Below are positions 15,398 through 23,095 of a stretch of 40,031 nucleotides of DNA, piece after piece; the stretch's first letter is position 1; each line of letters begins with the position of its first letter. The translations under genes and the position numbers were made by a program. The notes under the pieces are model-generated. The model searched no databases. It was not told the origin of the DNA and worked only from the letters and a program-made list of their open reading frames with translations. Source of the stretch: Hymenobacter lapidiphilus. Lineage in GTDB: Bacteria; Bacteroidota; Bacteroidia; Cytophagales; Hymenobacteraceae. The stretch is from contig NZ_JABKAU010000038.1 of NCBI RefSeq assembly GCF_013377885.1, positions 1 to 40,031 of the forward strand, written 5' to 3'.

Positions 15398-16342
15398 ATG
15401 CCATCCACCACAAAGTATCTGATGCCTCAACATTACCTTCTTCGCCTTTCACTGATCCTGCTCGCGCTGCGTCTGCCGCTGGTAGGTGTGGCGCAACGTT
15501 CTATGGCTACGAAGGTTCAGGCTATGGTAGTCGGCTCCGACCACCTCCAGCAGCTCTACAACAGGCAGCCCGCGTCCGATGTGTTCAGCCCCAAAAAGCA
15601 GGCGGAGCTGGCCAGAGTGCGTGCGCAGTTGGCCAAGTTTCGGCCCGACGTTATTCTGGTAGAAGCCGAACCCAAAGAGCAGCCCCAGATAGATAGCCTG
15701 TACGCACTGTATCAGAAGGGGACTCTGCGACTGGAAGACCTGCCGACCGGGCGTAGTGAGCGGTACCAGATAGGTTTCGCGCTGGCCCGGCAGCTCGGGT
15801 TGCCCAGCCCCAAAGGGGTAGACTATTACGCCGCCACATCGCAGAGCCTGCTGAGCAGCGGCACCAACATCGACGCCTTTACGCAGGAGCTCCGGCGGGT
15901 ACAGACCGTTGCCCGGCCACTGAGGGCTTTGGTGCAGAAGGACAGCCTTTCGCTGAACGACTACCTGGCGCTGGTCAATCAGCCTGCCATTGTTGGCCTG
16001 CTGCACCGCATGCAGTTCAATACTCCGGCCCTGGTGATGGACGGTAGTTTCGTGGCGGGCGGCACCAACACGGTTGATTTAGGTAAGGTAGACACCGAAT
16101 ATATCGGGGCTCATTTTATCACCTTGTTCTACAACCGCAACCTCAAAATCTATTCGAACATCCTGCGGGCGCAGCAGCAAACCCAGGCCAAGCGCGTGCT
16201 GGCACTGTTTGGAGTGGCCCACGTGGGGGTGCTGGAAGAACTCCTGGCTGTTAATCCGGCCTATGAGGTGATGCACGCCGCGAAGTATCTGAAAACCAAC
16301 AAAACGAAACTCCTGCGGCTGGATGAGAAAGGGCGCAGGTAG
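15398..16342 (+). CDS. DUF5694 family secreted protein (TraB-like)
   Basis: A 314-residue protein with a hydrophobic signal-peptide-like N-terminus (LLRLSLILLALRLPLVGVAQ), so probably exported. Conserved blocks include PDVILVEAEP near residue 83 and ALFGVAHVGVLEELL near residue 278. These agree with DUF5694 and the wider TraB/Tiki/EreA-like group, where a Glu-containing block and a GxxH block form a metal site. The usual early GxxH appears here as VVGSDHL. The enzymatic activity is not established. An alternative start is the ATG at 15422, which gives a more typical signal peptide. It lies in the same direction as the exporter, so cotranscription is possible. Confidence 0.75.
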   Translation: MPSTTKYLMPQHYLLRLSLILLALRLPLVGVAQRSMATKVQAMVVGSDHLQQLYNRQPASDVFSPKKQAELARVRAQLAKFRPDVILVEAEPKEQPQIDSLYALYQKGTLRLEDLPTGRSERYQIGFALARQLGLPSPKGVDYYAATSQSLLSSGTNIDAFTQELRRVQTVARPLRALVQKDSLSLNDYLALVNQPAIVGLLHRMQFNTPALVMDGSFVAGGTNTVDLGKVDTEYIGAHFITLFYNRNLKIYSNILRAQQQTQAKRVLALFGVAHVGVLEELLAVNPAYEVMHAAKYLKTNKTKLLRLDEKGRR

Positions 16343-16481
16343 GCAGCTTCCGCCCGACCTCCTTTTACCTCCGGCCAGGCCTCCGCGAACCGCTGCGAGA
16401 AAACAATCGAAAGCCCAACAGGCAACCAAACTCCGGCGCTACGCATCTGCCGCTACATCATCCACTTCACCTCCTTTTCCT

Positions 16482-17183
16482 ATGAAAAACCTAACGACTC
16501 TCGCCCTGCTCTGGCTGCTGGCCCTGGTGCCCGCCCTGGCCCAATCGGCCGCCGAAACCCGCGCGCTGGCACCCTTCACCGCCATCGAAGTCAGCAACGG
16601 CATCGAGCTGAACCTGACCACCGGCACCCAGCGCGTGGAGGCCCGCGCCGAAACGGCCGCGTTGCTGGCCCGCCTCAAAACCGAAGTCCGCAACGGCGTA
16701 CTCATCGTTTCCTTCGAGCGCGAGAAGGAGGAACAGGTCGGCCGCAAAAACCAGGTTCGCAACCTGCGGGTAGAGGTGGCATCTCCCGTCATCAGCAAGC
16801 TCGGGGGCAGCAGCGGTGCCCAGCTGACCGTGCCCGGCCCTTACGCCACCGATAAGATGGCCGTCGACCTCTCGTCGGGCGCGGTGCTGGTGGCCGATTT
16901 CCGGGCCGCTACGCTCGACCTCGACCTGAGCAGCGGGGCTGTGGCCACGCTCACCGGGAAAGCGAAACAGCTGAAAGTGGACGTTTCGAGCGGAGCCGTG
17001 TTCAAGGGCCGCACCCTGGAAGCGGCCGGCTGCGAGGCCAGCGCCAGCAGCGGCGGTATTATTGCCGTGAACGTGCAGGACAACCTGATGGCCAACGCCA
17101 GCAGCGGCGGCGGCGTCAGCTACAGCGGCTCGGCTAAAGTAAACAAGCGCACCAGCAGCGGCGGCAGCGTACGAAACCGGTAG
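16482..17183 (+). CDS. Head GIN domain (DUF2807) secreted protein
   Basis: A 233-residue exported protein: signal peptide MKNLTTLALLWLLALVPALAQ, then a DUF2807 domain (FTAIEVSNGIELNLTTGTQ) that folds as a right-handed beta solenoid. The repeats are visible as recurring DLSSGAV, DVSSGAV, SASSGG and TSSGGS steps, ending in the typical GGSVRNR. Members are abundant in Bacteroidota and often accompany regulators and permeases; the molecular role is unclear. I chose the ATG at 16482 because the frame upstream encodes a low-complexity stretch and the signal peptide begins here. A type I hairpin repeat (17195-17325) follows its stop. Confidence 0.88.
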   Translation: MKNLTTLALLWLLALVPALAQSAAETRALAPFTAIEVSNGIELNLTTGTQRVEARAETAALLARLKTEVRNGVLIVSFEREKEEQVGRKNQVRNLRVEVASPVISKLGGSSGAQLTVPGPYATDKMAVDLSSGAVLVADFRAATLDLDLSSGAVATLTGKAKQLKVDVSSGAVFKGRTLEAAGCEASASSGGIIAVNVQDNLMANASSGGGVSYSGSAKVNKRTSSGGSVRNR

Positions 17184-17194
17184 GTCGCTGGAAA

Positions 17195-17325
17195 GAACGA
17201 TGTCATGCTGAGCGAAGCGCAGCGAAGTCGAAGCATCTCTACCGCAATGCTAACCAAACGTCTGGATTACTTTGGCGGTAGAGATACTTCGACTCTGCTA
17301 CGCTTCGCTCAGCATGACATCGTTC
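17195..17325 (+). repeat. Hairpin repeat C (type I) with conserved loop
   Basis: Arms 17195-17245 and 17275-17325 are complementary over about 51 bp with few mismatches. The arm holds GTCATGCTGAGCGAAGC and GAAGCATCTCTACCGC. The loop, CAATGCTAACC followed by AACGTC and GGATTA, is also present in the copy at 22939 and, inverted, at 37691. The stem carries an ATG-led open frame that would add 50 spurious residues to the regulator gene. Confidence 0.9.
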
Positions 17326-17354
17326 TTCAAAATCGTCATCCTCTTACCCCAAAC

Positions 17355-18731
17355 ATGATTCTACTTGTCGACGACGATGTGGCCGTCCGCACCTCGCTGG
17401 GCTTGCTGCTGAAGCAGGCCGGCTACCAAACCCAGGCCGTGCCCGGGGCCGCCGAGGCGCTGGCCGCCGCCGAAGCCATGCCGCCCCGGCTGGTGCTGCT
17501 GGATATGAACTTCGCGCTCGAAACCAGCGGGGCCGATGGGCTGCGGCTACTGGCCGAATTCAAGCAAAAGTGGCCCGCGCTGCCCGTGATACTGCTGACG
17601 GGCTGGGGCAGCATTGCGCTGGCCGTGGAGGGCATGAAGGCCGGGGCCGCCGAGTTTCTGACCAAGCCCTGGAACAACGAGCACCTGCTGAGCACCATTG
17701 CCACCGTGCTGGCGCTGCACGCACCCGAGCCGCTGGCTGGCCCCGCCCTCACCCGCCGCCAGCTCGATGCCCGCTACGATTTTGAGCAGATTGTGGGCCA
17801 GGATGCGGGCCTGCTCGATGTGCTGCGCCAGGTGGGCCAGGTGGCGGCCACCGATGCGGCCGTGCTCATCGAGGGCGAATCGGGCACGGGCAAGGAGCTG
17901 ATTGCCGAGGCCCTGCACCGCAACAGCCCGCGCCGCCGCCAGCCCTTCGTGAAGGTGAACCTGGGTGGCATTTCGGCCTCCCTGTTTGAGAGTGAGCTGT
18001 TCGGCCACCGCCGCGGGGCGTTTACGGATGCTAAAACCGACCGGGTGGGGCGCTTCGAGCTGGCCCAGGGCGGCACCATTTTTCTGGATGAAATCGGGGA
18101 GCTGGATCTTTCCTCGCAGGTAAAGTTGCTGCGCGTACTCCAGGACCGCACCTACGAGGTGCTCGGCGACAGCAAGCCCCGCCGCCTCGACATTCGGGTG
18201 GTATGCGCCACCAACCGCCGGCTGGCCGAGGAGGTGCGGGCCGGCCGTTTCCGCGAAGACCTGTTCTACCGCATCAACCTGATAACCGTGCGCCTGCCCG
18301 CCCTGCGCGAGCGGCCCCAGGACATCGGCCTGCTGGTGCGCCATTTCGTGGAGCAGCTGCGCGCCACTTACCAGCGCCCGGCGCTGCAGGTGGGCACCCG
18401 GGCGTTGCACTGGCTGCAGGAGCAGCCGCTGCCGGGCAACATCCGCGAGCTGAAAAATGTGGTGGAGCGCGCCGTGCTGGTGAGTGGCCACGACGAGCTG
18501 GCTCCCGAGGATTTCCGAGCCCAGACGTTCACGCCATCCACTTCATCTGCAGCGGCCAACGAGCTGCCCGCCCCCGGCACCATGACCCTGGAGGAGCTGG
18601 AGGAGCAGATGATTAGGCAGAGCATAGCGCACTACGAGGGCAACATCAGTCGCGTGGCCCGGGCGCTGGGCCTGAGCCGCGGGGCACTTTACCGGCGTTT
18701 GGAGAAATATAGTATTCCTTTCGATGCGTAG
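17355..18731 (+). CDS. Sigma-54-dependent response regulator (NtrC family)
   Basis: A 458-residue activator with three domains. The receiver (about 1-120) has acidic residues in VDDD, phosphoacceptor Asp50 in LLDMNF, Thr in LLTGW and Lys in LTKPW. The AAA+ domain (about 145-380) has Walker A GESGTGKE at 174-181, a sigma-54 contact loop reading GAFTDA at 221-226 instead of canonical GAFTGA, and Walker B GGTIFLDEIGEL. The C-terminal Fis-type helix-turn-helix contains NISRVARALGLSRGALYRRL. It should bind dyads upstream of sigma-54 promoters; the two bracketed promoters at 6385 and 9381 are the obvious targets. I start it at the ATG at 17355 (MILLVDDD), because residues added by the longer frame come from the hairpin repeat. 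Confidence 0.95.
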   Translation: MILLVDDDVAVRTSLGLLLKQAGYQTQAVPGAAEALAAAEAMPPRLVLLDMNFALETSGADGLRLLAEFKQKWPALPVILLTGWGSIALAVEGMKAGAAEFLTKPWNNEHLLSTIATVLALHAPEPLAGPALTRRQLDARYDFEQIVGQDAGLLDVLRQVGQVAATDAAVLIEGESGTGKELIAEALHRNSPRRRQPFVKVNLGGISASLFESELFGHRRGAFTDAKTDRVGRFELAQGGTIFLDEIGELDLSSQVKLLRVLQDRTYEVLGDSKPRRLDIRVVCATNRRLAEEVRAGRFREDLFYRINLITVRLPALRERPQDIGLLVRHFVEQLRATYQRPALQVGTRALHWLQEQPLPGNIRELKNVVERAVLVSGHDELAPEDFRAQTFTPSTSSAAANELPAPGTMTLEELEEQMIRQSIAHYEGNISRVARALGLSRGALYRRLEKYSIPFDA

Positions 18732-18778
18732 TGCTTCCTTGCCGGAATGCACCCCAACTCTCATTGCTTCTTAGCCCC

Positions 18779-20251
18779 ATGAAGTATCTGCAGTTTCTCT
18801 GGTGCCTGCTCGTGGCCGGGCCTGTCCGGGCGCAGGCCCCCACCGTTGGCCCGGCTGTTTCCGGCTCCGGTCCGGCCGTCAGCGTCGAAGTCAGCCAGGT
18901 ACATAGCCTGGTGCGGTTCGTGGAGACGCTGGCGGGGGGCAGTGGTGGCCATGCGGGCTCCCGGCGGGCTTTCGAGAAAAGCCGATTCAATACGCCCACG
19001 GCCCGCCGCTGGCTGCGCCGCTACCAACGCCTCGACTACGAGCCCGGCTTCGACCGGGAGGGCTACCCGACGGGCCGGCTGGGCAGCGTGGGCTCCACCA
19101 TGCCGGCCTACCTGGCCGCCAGCGCCGATGCCCAGGACTTGGCCGATTTGCAGCGCCGCACCGTGGGCCTGCTACCCAACGAAGTGCTGGTGAGCCTCGA
19201 CAGCGTGTACCGCTACTTTACGCCCGCCTTCGATACGCTGGCTTGGCAGCCCCACGCCGCCGAGCTACGGCAGCTTCGCACTGTTTATGCGCAGTACTTA
19301 GGCCAGCAGCAGTTGATGCGCAAGTTTGGCCAGCTCCGCACTTTCTATGGTAGCGTGTGGCCCGATGCCTTGCCCTACCGCATTCAACTCAATCCTCAGT
19401 TAGATGCTGGCAAGGACTTCACCAACCACGCCTGGGTGAGCGGTAATGTGGTGCTGCTCGACTGCCACCCGACTTCGCGCGACTTTGTGGGGGGCTCGGC
19501 TGTCGTGTTTCATGAGATGAGCCACTCGCTCTCGGCGCAACAGCAGCGGGGCTTGCAGCAGCAGCTGGAACGCTGGTATTTGGGCAGTACATCGCCCAAC
19601 CGCCGCTACGCCTATAACCTGATGGAGGAAGCGCTGGCCACGGTAGCCGGCGAGTGGATTTATGCCCAGCAAACCGGCCAGCCCGAAACAGGCGAGTGGT
19701 ACCACGACGACTATATCAACCGCTACGCCCACGCCCTTTACCCATTGATGACGGGCTACGTGGAGCGCGGCCAGCCCATCGACAGCCTCTTCGTAAGTCA
19801 GGCCATCAGCACGTTCGACCAGGTTTTTCCGCGGGCAGCCACCGAATACGTCAACCTGTTTCGTAACGTGCTTTACTGGACCAATGCCGCGGATTACAGC
19901 GCCGCCGTTTTAGCATTTCGCGACCAGTTCAGGAGCAATTACACCCGCACCCTGACCCCCATTCTGGCCTCGTCTAAAGGAATAGAAATGGCCCAAAGCG
20001 GCGAATTTCTGCCCGTCGTTATCGTAACGCGCGAAAATAAGGCCACGCTCAAGTACCTGCGCCAACAGCTGCCGGCCCTGCAGGCAGTACGCCTGCGGCC
20101 GGAGCAGAATTTCGTGCTGAGTATCATGGGTCCGGATGGCCCGGTTATTCTCGTGAACACGCACGAAGAGAAGCAGTTGAGCGCCGCGGCCGAACTACTG
20201 AAGCAGCAGGGGCACCTGGATGCGAAACGGCCGCTGTTGCTGCTGAAATAA
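18779..20251 (+). CDS. Secreted HExxH protein, putative metallopeptidase (DUF4932-like)
   Basis: A 490-residue protein encoded between the regulator and kinase genes. A signal peptide (MKYLQFLWCLLVAGPVRAQA) predicts export. HEMSH at residues 245-249 and a downstream MEEA at 282-285 fit a gluzincin zinc site (two His plus a distal Glu). The opening VEVSQVHSLVRFVETLAGG and overall plan resemble the shorter protein at 30164, which I place near DUF4932. No substrate is known. The C-terminal third (PVVIVTRENKATLKYLRQQL) has no recognised domain. Its location inside a two-component operon suggests that it makes or processes the signal or a cell-surface target, an inference. The start at 18779 is chosen for the signal peptide. 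Confidence 0.7.
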   Translation: MKYLQFLWCLLVAGPVRAQAPTVGPAVSGSGPAVSVEVSQVHSLVRFVETLAGGSGGHAGSRRAFEKSRFNTPTARRWLRRYQRLDYEPGFDREGYPTGRLGSVGSTMPAYLAASADAQDLADLQRRTVGLLPNEVLVSLDSVYRYFTPAFDTLAWQPHAAELRQLRTVYAQYLGQQQLMRKFGQLRTFYGSVWPDALPYRIQLNPQLDAGKDFTNHAWVSGNVVLLDCHPTSRDFVGGSAVVFHEMSHSLSAQQQRGLQQQLERWYLGSTSPNRRYAYNLMEEALATVAGEWIYAQQTGQPETGEWYHDDYINRYAHALYPLMTGYVERGQPIDSLFVSQAISTFDQVFPRAATEYVNLFRNVLYWTNAADYSAAVLAFRDQFRSNYTRTLTPILASSKGIEMAQSGEFLPVVIVTRENKATLKYLRQQLPALQAVRLRPEQNFVLSIMGPDGPVILVNTHEEKQLSAAAELLKQQGHLDAKRPLLLLK

Positions 20252-20277
20252 CTGCCGGTTAGCTTCCGCTTCTGCCC

Positions 20278-21576
20278 ATGTCTCTACGCCTTAAGTTCAT
20301 CCTCTTCGTCGTTCTGATTCACACGGTACTGATTGTGCTGGCGGCCCAGCTCATGCGCACCAATGCGCCACTGTTTGTGGGGCTGGAGGGGCTGCTGCTC
20401 GTCAGCGTAGTGCTCACGGTGCAGCTGTATCGGGGCTTTGTACGGCCATTCGAGCTGATTGCAGCCGGTACCGCGGCCATGCAGGCCCAGGATTTCTCGC
20501 TCAAATTCGTGCCCGTGGGCCAGCGCGAGATGGACCAACTCATAACCGTGTACAACCAGATGCTGGACGCGTTGCGCCGCGAGCGGGTGAGCCAGCACGA
20601 GAAAAGCCACCTGCTCGAAAGCCTGATTGAAGCCTCGCCGGCGGGGGTGCTGCTGCTTTCATTTGAGGGCGAGGTGGTGGGTGTGAACCCGGCCGCCGAG
20701 CGGCTGCTGGGCCGGCCCGCCGCCGAGTTGCTGGGCCAACACCCGGCTGCCCTGCCTGGCGAGTGGGGCGCGGCGCTGGGACGCCTGCGCGAAACCGAGC
20801 CCCAAGTGGTGCGCCTCTCGGGCCTGCACACCTACCGCGCCAGCTGCTCGCACTTCCTGGATAGGGGTTTCTCGCGGCAGTTTATCGTGCTCGAAGAGCT
20901 GACCCGCGAGTTGATGCAGCAGGAAAAGCAGGCCTACGAGCAGCTTATCCGCATGATGTCGCACGAGGTCAATAACTCCATCGGCGCTATCAACTCGCTG
21001 CTGCACAGCTTCCATCACTACGCGCCCCAGCTCACGGCCGCCGACCAGCCCGACTTCCGCGAGGCCCTCGATGTCGCCATTCAGCGTAACACCAACCTGG
21101 TCGAGTTCACGGCCGGTTTCGCCCACCTTGTGCGGCTGCCGCCCCCGCGGCCCCAGCCCACCGATGTGCACGAGCTGCTGCGCCATCTGGCCCGGCTGCT
21201 GCACCTGCCCGCCCAGGCCCGTCACATCAGCTGGCACACGGCCCTGGCCGAGGGGCCGCTGCTTATCAACCTCGATGCCCATCAGCTGGAGCAGGTGCTA
21301 CTCAACATCGGCAAGAACGCCCTCGAAGCCTGCCCCCAAAACGGCAACGTGTGGGTGAGCACCCAACTGCAGCCACCTCGGCTCGTCATCGAAAACGACG
21401 GCCCCGGCCTGAGCCCCGAGGTGCAGCGCCGATTGTTCACGCCCTTCTTCAGCACCAAGCGCGACGGCCAGGGCATCGGCCTGCTGCTCACCCGCGACAT
21501 CCTGCTTCAGCACAACTTCCGCTTCAGCCTGGAAACTCAGGCAAACGGCCGCACGGCGTTTACGGTGTGGTTTTGA
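20278..21576 (+). CDS. PAS-containing sensor histidine kinase
   Basis: A 432-residue membrane kinase, probable partner of the regulator at 17355. Two membrane segments (about 5-25 and 32-54) enclose only a very short periplasmic loop, so it is unlikely to bind an extracytoplasmic ligand with a dedicated domain. A HAMP-like region, a PAS domain (about 118-210, LIEASPAGVLLLSFEGEVVG), a phosphoacceptor His229 in MMSHEVNNSIG, and an ATPase domain (N box NIGKNALEA, G boxes around NDGPGLSPE and GIGLLLTRDI) follow. It is 26 nt downstream of the HExxH gene, so the three genes look like an operon. A type II hairpin repeat follows its stop. Confidence 0.93.
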   Translation: MSLRLKFILFVVLIHTVLIVLAAQLMRTNAPLFVGLEGLLLVSVVLTVQLYRGFVRPFELIAAGTAAMQAQDFSLKFVPVGQREMDQLITVYNQMLDALRRERVSQHEKSHLLESLIEASPAGVLLLSFEGEVVGVNPAAERLLGRPAAELLGQHPAALPGEWGAALGRLRETEPQVVRLSGLHTYRASCSHFLDRGFSRQFIVLEELTRELMQQEKQAYEQLIRMMSHEVNNSIGAINSLLHSFHHYAPQLTAADQPDFREALDVAIQRNTNLVEFTAGFAHLVRLPPPRPQPTDVHELLRHLARLLHLPAQARHISWHTALAEGPLLINLDAHQLEQVLLNIGKNALEACPQNGNVWVSTQLQPPRLVIENDGPGLSPEVQRRLFTPFFSTKRDGQGIGLLLTRDILLQHNFRFSLETQANGRTAFTVWF

Positions 21577-21621
21577 GAAGATGGGCGAGTGGGGGAGGAT
21601 GGGGTGAAGAGGCGGAAAGAG

Positions 21622-21722
21622 GAACGTCATTCAGAGCGGAGCGAAGAATCTTGCTTGCTGACTTTGAGCGGCGGTTGCAACGTACGCACGCGAGATTCTT
21701 CGCTCCGCTCTGAATGACGTTC
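21622..21722. repeat. Hairpin repeat D (type II)
   Basis: Arms 21622-21650 and 21694-21722 are perfectly complementary over 29 bp (GAACGTCATTCAGAGCGGAG continuing to AAGAATC). Relative to repeat B the stem bases change on both sides (AGAGCGGAGCG versus AGCGCGAAGCG), keeping pairing. The loop retains GACTTTGA and ACGCGAGATTCT. Confidence 0.9.
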
Positions 21723-21765
21723 ACCCCATCACCTTATTCCCTTACCGCCTTGTTATCTTTACAAC

Positions 21766-22101
21766 ATGAAAGTTATTGACACGAACGATGAGGGCCTGCG
21801 CACCCTGATTCACGATTACCCGCGGGTGCTGGCCAAGTTTACGGCCGACAACTGCGCCGTCTGCGACCTGCTGGCTCCGTCGTTTATCAGGTTTGCTCAT
21901 GAAGAGGAGTACCAGAACACCTTGTTTTTGCGCCTCGACGCGAGTGAAAACCCGGTGGCCCGAAAACTTATGGATACCCGCGTAGCTCCGTTTTTTGTGG
22001 CGTATTGCCGCGGTAAGCTCTCCGAGTGCGACACGCTTTTCACCGAGGAGCAGATGAAGGCCATGCTGCAAGACCTGCAAACCTGCGCCGATACCCAATA
22101 G
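21766..22101 (+). CDS. Thioredoxin-like protein
   Basis: A 111-residue cytoplasmic protein with a thioredoxin-like fold pattern: VLAKFTADNCAVCDLLAPSF carries Cys30 and Cys33 in a CAVC motif, and the cis-Pro loop appears as TRVAPFFVAY. The active-site dipeptide AV differs from GP of classical thioredoxins, so its redox potential and partners may differ. It is short but complete. The gene follows hairpin repeat D and precedes the YdcF-type gene by 25 nt, so the two may be cotranscribed. Confidence 0.85.
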   Translation: MKVIDTNDEGLRTLIHDYPRVLAKFTADNCAVCDLLAPSFIRFAHEEEYQNTLFLRLDASENPVARKLMDTRVAPFFVAYCRGKLSECDTLFTEEQMKAMLQDLQTCADTQ

Positions 22102-22126
22102 GGACGAAGCGCGCCCTTGCTGCTTA

Positions 22127-22885
22127 ATGTTTTTCCTTCTCTCCAAGCTTCTAGACTTCCTGCTTTCGCCGGCCCTCTGGATAACGGGGCTGCTGCTGGC
22201 TGGTTTGCTGTGGCGCCGGCGCCGGTTGCTGTGGGCCGCCACGGTGCTGCTGCTGTTTTTCACCAATTCGTTTCTGGCCAACGAGGCGCTGCTGGCCTGG
22301 GAGCGGCCGCCCGTAACGCTCCAACAGCTTGGCACCGGCTATGACGCTGGTATCCTGCTCACGGGCATCACCGATGTGCAAAAGTCGCCCCACGACCGAG
22401 TGTACCTGGGCGCGGGTGCCGACCGGCTGCTGCATACGCTCTGGCTCTACCGGGCCGGCCGCATCCGCCGCATCATCATCTCGGGCGGTTCGGGCGCGGC
22501 CTTCGATTCGGTAGCTCGTACCGAGGCCGCCGACCTCCAGATTCTGCTGCGCCTGGCCGGCGTACCGCGGCAGGCTATTCTGCTGGAAACCCGCAGCCGC
22601 AACACCCGCGAAAATGCCCTGTTCACGAAGGAGCTTTTGGCGCAGCATCCCGAAATAAAGCGCACGGTGCTTATTACCTCGGCCTTCCACATGCGCCGGG
22701 CGGCTGGCTGCTTTGCCAAAGTCGGCCTGCAACCTGCACCTTTCCCGGCCGCCTACTACTCCGTCGACCGGCGCTACACGCCCGCCTCGCTGCTGCTGCC
22801 CTCCGAAGAGCCCCTGCGCCTATGGGGCGTGCTGCTGCACGAAATGGCCGGCTACGTGGTATATAAAGTGCTGGGCTACTCTTGA
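22127..22885 (+). CDS. YdcF/ElyC-type DUF218 membrane protein
   Basis: A 252-residue protein with two N-terminal membrane segments (about 3-28 and 34-52) and a DUF218 domain. That domain has AGILLTGITDVQ, the phosphate-binding-like RRIIISGGSGA, ETRSRNTRENALF and VLITSAFHMRRAAGCF, all typical of the family. Relatives such as ElyC and SanA affect envelope integrity in Escherichia coli; the reaction is unknown. It lies 25 nt after the thioredoxin-like gene and is convergent with the aldehyde dehydrogenase, with a type I hairpin repeat between them. Confidence 0.9.
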   Translation: MFFLLSKLLDFLLSPALWITGLLLAGLLWRRRRLLWAATVLLLFFTNSFLANEALLAWERPPVTLQQLGTGYDAGILLTGITDVQKSPHDRVYLGAGADRLLHTLWLYRAGRIRRIIISGGSGAAFDSVARTEAADLQILLRLAGVPRQAILLETRSRNTRENALFTKELLAQHPEIKRTVLITSAFHMRRAAGCFAKVGLQPAPFPAAYYSVDRRYTPASLLLPSEEPLRLWGVLLHEMAGYVVYKVLGYS

Positions 22886-22938
22886 GTGAACAGGGGAGTG
22901 AGTAAACGGGGCAATTAGCGAACATACAACACAGAACG

Positions 22939-23037
22939 TGTCATGCTGAGCGGAGCCGAAGCATCTCTACTGCAATGCTAACCCAACGTCAGGATTATTA
23001 TTGCAGTGGAGATGCTTCGGCTCCGCTCAGCATGACA
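22939..23037 (+). repeat. Hairpin repeat E (type I) with conserved loop
   Basis: Arms 22939-22976 and 23000-23037 are complementary over 38 bp with about one mismatch. The arm reads TGTCATGCTGAGCGGAGCC and GAAGCATCTCTAC. The loop is nearly the same as in repeat C (GCTAACC, AACGTC, GGATTA). It separates two convergent genes and may end both transcripts. Confidence 0.9.
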
Positions 23038-23095
23038 GTTTATGAGGCGTACGTTACTTTATCTACTCCACTTTCTTATCATTTGCCTCTTCTTC

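Noticed and set aside
17205..17354. N-terminal extension of the sigma-54 activator by 50 residues
   Set aside because: The extension is translated from hairpin repeat C. The receiver domain starts exactly at the ATG at 17355.
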